Assembly (NCBI RefSeq): GCF_000801105.2
Contig: NC_079517.1
Coordinates: forward strand, 1,302,001-1,366,000
DNA length: 64,000 bases
From: Raphanus sativus
Taxonomy: Eukaryota; Streptophyta; Magnoliopsida; Brassicales; Brassicaceae
Direction of reading: 5' to 3'
Shown here: positions 58,321 through 64,000 of the stretch, one piece after another
Position numbering within the stretch: position 1 is the first letter of the stretch
How the letters are laid out: every line of letters begins with the position of its first letter
Translations under genes and position numbers: made by a program
The notes under the pieces: generated by a model
Told to the model about the DNA's origin: nothing
What the model saw: the letters and a program-made list of their open reading frames with translations, nothing else
Databases searched by the model: none

Positions 58321-58541
58321 TTTTTTTTTTTTTTTTTTGTTTGAATAATCAGGAGGTGATCCGGCGGCCGTGACCAACCGACTAATCCCCCTGAGCCCGG
58401 AACCAGCCTGCGTCTGTACCCTCAAGGAGCCTAAGTCATTCCGTGGCCAGCGCGTATCGAACCCGTGTCTGTATTGGAGTCTTTGGCTTCCTCAAGACCA
58501 CTAGGCCAACTTGCGCTGATTATTTATTTTTTTTATTTTTC
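58321..58541 (-). mobile_element. tRNA-derived SINE
   Basis: On the minus strand an internal RNA polymerase III promoter is visible: A box TGGCCTAGTGG (58509-58499) and B box GGTTCGATACG (58463-58453). A unique body follows and then a poly-A tail, seen as the T run at 58318-58339. The same 14 bases, TTTATTTACTCTTT, lie at 58307-58320 and 58542-58555, a good target-site duplication, although an A-rich stretch separates the tRNA-like head (about 58520) from the right copy. The layout resembles Brassica SINEs of the S1/BoS type. Confidence 0.82.
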
Positions 58542-58555
58542 TTTATTTACTCTTT

Positions 58556-61500
58556 CTATTCTTACAATTTATAACACTGCCTCTATGCTTATCTCTTAAT
58601 GGTTGTAACAATTTGTATGGTGTCTAGCGTCACTCTTAACAGATTCTTATTTCTTGAGTGCTTTCCCATTTATATATAGAAGAAAGTGAATCACTGGATA
58701 ACGTTTCAACCCTACAAGTTTCTTTCATCTGTGGTCTACCTCAATTGTTGTTTAGGCTACCTAGTAAAAGCCCAAGATTATCCTCTGACTTGAGTTTTTT
58801 TTCCACTGTTAAGAAAGGTTCAAAAACGGTGCAACCAGCACGAGCTTTCTGGTGTGATATAGATTTGATGAATCAACATGTCTTTTTAATTGAATACGAG
58901 ACCAAGCTGACATGATGAAAGAGTCATTGTTCCAATAGTTTATCTGAGTGTTATCTTGTTCGTATATATTAATCCGTACATGAGTCGATAGGCGCTTAGA
59001 TCACAGTATATATTTTGTGGAAATTTTAGCTTTAGTGTGATCTAAGCGCCTCGTGAACAAGACGTTAGTTATGGATGAGATTGAAATGTTCGTGTGGATC
59101 CCATGCTTCCACATAAAAAGCAAATGAGAAAGTTCTAATATACATGTAAGGCTTTATATTTCTTTCCTTACCTAAAGTTGTGAATTAACCAATAACATCG
59201 TCTGTTATGCAACTATGCATGACTTGGATAAGCTCCCGGCCCATCTCATTCTTATGATATGAACTCTTTCTTTCTGGGTCAAAATTTAAAAGTTTCAGGA
59301 TTGGCACATAAAGGCTCCACTAATATATATGGTCAAAAAGATGGTGGATCTTTTGTTTGTTATGCAATTTATATTGTGCCACGAGGATGTAATGCTCTTG
59401 TTTGTCTCTCTAATCATATAACGTACATGGAAACGTAAGGCTTAAGTTTATGTCTCCACTTAATCTTAAGTGGTATGACGTAAATCTCTGTGCTTTTAGA
59501 TCCTCCAGTAGTTGTAAACTTGAAACCAATAGCAAACACTGAGATTATGATTCCAAGTTTCACTCTGTTCCCCCCCCCCTCTTTTTTAGCTTTCTTGCGT
59601 CATGGGCATGAACAAAGGGAGTGATAGGAAGTCAAAACATATTCTAATTTAAATTTGATACCTTTTGCTTCTGTCATTACTTACCTAATTATTGTAATCT
59701 TAATTACATATAGAAAAGCAGCTTTTGCATAAGGACGTTCTTAAAAGCATTCTCCCTTCGAGAGGCCAAAGGTTGCATGTATTACTTTCTTCTCTTCTAT
59801 GGGGGTGGTTCGGATTTGAGGACCACCTGTGCTGTTCAAGATTCAATTTGTGGATATTTGTATGGAGATTACATCTGCAGGTCAGCTCCTTTTTCTTCCA
59901 ATATTATTAGTTAAACTATGTCATAACTTTCTTATTTTTGCTTACGTTAGAGAATCTTGATTATTATTTCATTCTTTATTCATTCTAAGCATGTCAACTA
60001 GTTGCCTGATTATATCATTCTTAATTGATTCCTTCAGCAAAGGGAGAGGCACTAGAAATGACACTACTTATGGATAACTATAATAAACAAAACATAAGTT
60101 CTTTTATGCGACTTTTATGTTTACCATATATATATAGTTCTGATATATATTGCATTTTGCATTTTGCATTTTTCATGGTAATGCAAATGGAAACAAGTCT
60201 TGATTTTAATCTTTTAGTGGACTAAGAGTTGCGTGATCAACCATTTAGAATATATCGTAAGAAAGATGTTCCTTATTTATAAAAGATGAGTACTAATATT
60301 GGATACAGTCTCACAAGAGAAGAAATTGTGTTTTTTCGTCTCATTGTATAATATATAATCGAAGGTATCTTCGTACCAAATCCTTTTAGTGATCACAGAA
60401 TCTCCATAAAACATAAACTTATAAGACTTGCTTTGTTCATGTCTGCAATAAACCCCGAAAAGACGGGATGGGAGATTAAAGTTTATCATTGTTATACAGC
60501 ACACAAGCTAGCATTATGCTCACAGTTCATCAATGGTACGTAGCTACGTATTCTTTATTATAAGTTTATAACACACGTACTGAACTAAGATGGCTTTTTC
60601 TATTACAGGAAGCCCAGGAAGATCTCACAAATCTCTCCTGCCCCCTTTGGAATAGGAACAGCTCACGCATTCTAGCGTTTCCTCGTGTCAGCTAGATAGT
60701 AAAGTTAGAGAGAACTAGGTTACATTTGTTTATATAATGATAAACCCACATACCTTAGAGTTAAGGAAAAGTTAGTGACCCTAGGGCATTTGTTTACTAT
60801 GAAAAGATAAAAGTGTCTTTTGTTGTTTAGAAATGGTATTAAGTACGTAAGCATCTGATTTAACAGAGAGACATAAGAAAGAAAGGTCTTTAGTGGGGAA
60901 TCACTTGATGTTGCTGACGACTTAAATGAGCCTTAAACTCTGTCTTCACAAGCTGTTCCGTACAAGGTAACATGGCTTAAGAGGGGAAATCTTGTAATTT
61001 ATTAATCTTAAATTTAAGATTCTGAAGAAAAAAGCAGCTTAACGTTGGCTAGCCAAATATTCAAAGGGCAAAATTTGATGTTAAGTTGTTAAATTAACCC
61101 AACATTGACTTAGAATAAGAGAGTAACAATAAGTTATACCTATTCTTATTTGTCTTTTATATTCTATATTCAATTAACTAAAATCTTAGTCTTTTTTTGA
61201 AGCACTTTTTTTTTGAAACACTACTAAAATCTAAGTCACTTGTTTTTTCTTAAAAACTAAAATCTTAGTCACTTGATTTGATGTGTTTTTCATTATCTAA
61301 ACTATTAAGACTCAAGTACACTTAACTATGTCTTCTTAAAGTTGCTCAAATATTACAAAGGACTGCCACTATATTTAAAATAAATAATTAATCTAAATTA
61401 CTTCTATTATCTAACCGGATTTGGCCAGATTTGGCTGGATGATTTACTTACCAAACTTTTTTTTTCTGACATCACTTACCAAAAACTTAAAATGTACGTT

Positions 61501-62030
61501 TAATATCATGTGCATTTTAGTTTTATATCTTATATATTATACACATGACATTAAAAAAACACATGTCAAATGTTAGTGAGTCACCCCATTTGTATTTTTA
61601 ATTTTAATAATAGCATTTACATTACAGAATATTTTATATATACAATGTAATACTTGCACAAATAGATTAACATTTGGGTTGATATATAGATTCAAAATTG
61701 TCATCAATAACGATCCACTTAATCATTTATAAAACACAGTAATTACCAATGGTTTAGAAATTTATAATGATTTTATAAATTAAAAACAATGAAAACAATC
61801 AATAATCATTATTAAAAATGTTTTCAATATATATAAGAAAAATACAACAAAAAGATTAATTTCATATACTAACTTAAATTATAGTTTTTATATTTGACAT
61901 TAAACTTGAAGAATATAATATATATGATTATTTATAAGATGATACATATAAAATACTATTATTTATATGATTATTTATATGATGGACCAATACAATTAAT
62001 TATATGATGACATATATAGGATACATAATA
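58556..62030. other. Gene-poor intergenic DNA
   Basis: No supported gene in about 3.5 kb. Short open frames (for example around 58658-58915 and 59725-59910) show no family motif. A perfect 16-bp inverted repeat is listed separately. From about 61380 the DNA becomes very AT-rich. Confidence 0.5.
58990..59051. repeat. Perfect 16-bp inverted repeat with 30-base loop
   Basis: AGGCGCTTAGATCACA at 58990-59005 and its exact complement TGTGATCTAAGCGCCT at 59036-59051. The arms are GC-richer than the surroundings. It could be the core of a tiny MITE, a small RNA precursor or a protein-binding site. Confidence 0.7.
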
Positions 62031-62300
62031 GTGACTAGGACTGGGCGTTCAAGTATCCATTCCGTTCGTGGTCAAAGATTTAAACCCCGTTCATATATTT
62101 CTAAATTTCAGTTCGAATTATCACTAGGGCTGAGCGTTCAGATATCCATTCGGGTTCGTTTCAGATCTGTGTTTTGGATTTCTGGGATCAAAATTTTCAG
62201 TCCCATTCATATATTTTTAAATTTCAGTTTGAATTACATTCGGATCTTTGCGGATTCAGTTCGGGTTCAGATAACCCATTTAAATTATTTTTTAAAATTC
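62031..62300. repeat. Tandem duplication of a GGGCGTTCA-type repeat
   Basis: Two diverged units, about 62040-62124 and 62125-62241. Each begins near CTGGGCGTTCAAGTATCCAT (second copy CTGAGCGTTCAGATATCCAT) and ends TTTCAGTTYGAATT. Similar 'GTTCGGATAT' blocks are a common feature of decayed Brassicaceae transposons. Confidence 0.65.
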
Positions 62301-62839
62301 ACTATATATTTTGAATTTCTTAAAATCTATAAATAAAATAATATATTGTATATAAATTTGAATAACATATGTCAGAATACCTAAACTTAACATATAAATT
62401 GATTTAGTTTAAATTTTGGATCAAAAATCAAAAATTATTTTAAATATTTTTGCTGTTTTGAGTGTACTTCCACTATGTTAGATATTTATATTTGACTATT
62501 TTTATATATTTTCAAGTATGTAAACCAACCTAAAAGTATCATATATATTCTGGATATTTTTTATATACATTAAAACTAAAAATAATTAATATATATATAT
62601 ATATATATAAATCTTTTTCGGATACAGAACAAATATCCAAAATACTTTGGTTCGAATTGGTTATGGTTTCGGTTGTCTAAATATTAAAATTTTGATAGTT
62701 TAGATATTTAATCAATTTTGGTTAGGGTTTGGTATTATTTTTTTGGATCGTGATCGGTTCGATTCTTCAGATTTGAATTTTTTATCCAATTTTGATATTG
62801 ACATGAAAAATAAATAGCAATATATTTCTGAAATATACA

Positions 62840-62868
62840 CCCGCACGGGTGTGCGGGTCAAAATCTAG
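62840..62868 (+). mobile_element. Helitron 3' terminus
   Basis: Hairpin CCCGCAC / GTGCGGG (62840-62857) followed by TCAAAATCTAG and then a T, the same design as the Helitron ending at 25716. The element must extend leftwards, perhaps over the AT-rich DNA and tandem repeat from about 62.0 kb. I could not place its 5' TC end. Confidence 0.75.
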
Positions 62869-62974
62869 TTTTATGTAAAATGATAACATCCTAGTGAGGA
62901 GTTTTTACCTATGAAAGAGCTATTTTTATGTTTTGATCATAGTAAGTGGGCAGAAAATTAAGTTTTCTTTCCTT

Positions 62975-63141
62975 CAGAGCCGGTCCTGAGCAATGCGTAA
63001 TGAAACATTTGCAACAGACCCCCGAAATTTTTGAAGAAAATTACATAGATATGAACCCTTCAAAAAAAAATTTTAGGCCCCCAAATATTTTTTTTTACAT
63101 AGACCGTGCAACAGGCCCCCAAAATCTTAGGGCCGACCCTG
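62975..63141. mobile_element. 167-bp hAT-type MITE
   Basis: Imperfect terminal inverted repeats CAGAGCCGGTCCTG (left) and CAGGGTCGGCCCTAAG (right, complement), flanked on both sides by CTTTCCTT (62967-62974 and 63142-63149), an 8-bp target duplication. The inside carries GCCCCCAAA motifs and no coding potential. Confidence 0.85.
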
Positions 63142-63149
63142 CTTTCCTT

Positions 63150-64000
63150 GCATTCAAAATATACAGTGTAATTCATGTTAGTGTAATATTTTGGCACACT
63201 TTATTTGTTTTTCTTCATGTATTTTTTTTTTCCTTCATGTATTTTGTTTCATGTCATAGTTTCTTACAGTGAGAACTTCAATTTCTGACCATTCCTTTCA
63301 AAAGAGCTTTGCATGGAGACACACTAGCATGTTTTTCCTTGATTAGTGCCTGTAATCGTTCTTTGGTTAATGGGATTATATTTCAGAGTTATTAGTGGGA
63401 TGTTGTTATCATGCAGTTTAAACTGGTCAAAGAGTTACCCGACATAGGTTTTGACAAGAGCACCGCTACCCTGTGTGCCACACACACGACTCTTTGCTTT
63501 AATTATATGAAAAAGGAGGATACTATTAGAGAGGAAAACAAATAATAATTTTCTTAATTTTATAGCACTATTTTGGGAAACCAAATTTGGGAACTTTCAT
63601 AGCTTTTGTTGTATTGTTTTATTTTTTGGAAGGTTAATAAAAGAAAGAGCAAAACATGTCTGTAACTTTTGACATGATACTCCCATCACGTGTCTCTCTC
63701 TCAATGACTGTTTTTTTCGTATGCGTTTTATTTTGCTTTTCATTTAGATGGTTAAAATTAGAATTCTCCGTCTCAAAATATACAATCTTTTATTTTAAAA
63801 TGTAAAATATCCCCTAGAATATAGACTATATTTGAGAAGTGGTTTTTTAAAATTTGATTACATGTCATCTCTACAAAGACTCTCACAAAAAAAAAATGAC
63901 ATGGCGCATTTAAATAGATGACATGACTTGTGAATAAGATGACATGGCTTGTGAATATTTAAAACCCTAACATTATTTCTAGGAAATGTATACATACGAG
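63150..64000. other. AT-rich DNA at the window end
   Basis: I see no gene, RNA or defined repeat here. A short direct duplication (GACATGRCTTGTGAATA) occurs at about 63922 and 63940. Confidence 0.5.

Noticed and set aside
58453..58509. tRNA gene on the minus strand
   Set aside because: Only A and B boxes are present; there is no complete cloverleaf, and the poly-A tail and target duplication show it is a SINE.
58658..58915. 85-codon frame after the SINE
   Set aside because: No family motif or signal peptide; could be debris but nothing supports a gene.
60277..60504. 75-codon minus-strand frame
   Set aside because: No conserved motif and no neighbouring exon with matching splice sites.
1..64000. 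CRISPR arrays, operons or prokaryotic elements
   Set aside because: Everything readable is plant nuclear DNA with introns; the only regular repeat array is the minisatellite at 35 kb, which has no unique spacers.

Overview
The window is nuclear DNA of a flowering plant of the mustard family, most likely a Brassica or Raphanus relative. The genes have many short exons with GT-AG introns, the intergenic DNA is AT-rich, and the gene order matches one stretch of Arabidopsis thaliana chromosome 5 read backwards. From memory of that map, the order is: RCC1/FYVE/BRX protein (At5g19420), ABCG23 (At5g19410), SMG7 (At5g19400), PHGAP2 (At5g19390), CPK34 (At5g19360), RBP45D (At5g19350), a DUF1645-like protein (At5g19340), ARIA (At5g19330), RanGAP2 (At5g19320), a SPOUT methyltransferase (At5g19300) and KAPP (At5g19280). 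Exon boundaries were built by hand from splice sites. For every multi-exon gene the reading phase closes from start to stop codon.

Layout. 0-13.5 kb is a compact block: the end of the RCC1/BRX gene (+), ABCG23 (+), SMG7 (-) and PHGAP2 (-). 13.9-18.2 kb has no gene. It holds a 1.2-kb foldback transposon with 10-bp target duplications and a 1.6-kb Helitron, where Arabidopsis has two genes (At5g19380 and At5g19370). 18.3-22.9 kb holds the pollen kinase CPK34 (+) facing RBP45D (-). 23-26.7 kb is repeat-rich and includes a complete 645-bp Helitron. 26.8-38.6 kb carries the DUF1645-like gene, ARIA and RanGAP2, all +. A hAT-type element filled with a 27-bp minisatellite lies between ARIA and RanGAP2. 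39-43 kb has a small frameshifted gene (-) and the SPOUT methyltransferase (-).

43.5-51 kb is an accessory island absent from the Arabidopsis order I know: a decayed copia retrotransposon, an S-protein homologue gene, a defensin-like cysteine-rich peptide gene, two direct repeats flanking that gene pair, and a membrane-anchored GH9 endoglucanase (KORRIGAN class). KAPP (-) follows at 54.4-57.7 kb, with a decayed copy of its last exons about 1.1 kb beyond its 3' end. From 57.8 kb to the end I see no intact gene, only a SINE, a Helitron 3' end, a 167-bp hAT MITE, a perfect short hairpin and AT-rich DNA.

How the genes relate. These are ordinary plant genes that do not form an operon or a single pathway. 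Several have known roles at the plasma membrane, in polar growth or in signalling (PHGAP2, CPK34, KAPP, GH9A). Others act in RNA metabolism (SMG7, RBP45D, SPOUT methyltransferase) or at the nuclear envelope (RanGAP2). The part most worth a second look is 45.1-48.1 kb: two adjacent genes for small secreted proteins of families used in plant cell-cell recognition, bracketed by near-identical 0.17-kb direct repeats. One repeat copy is the 3' flank of the defensin-like gene itself.
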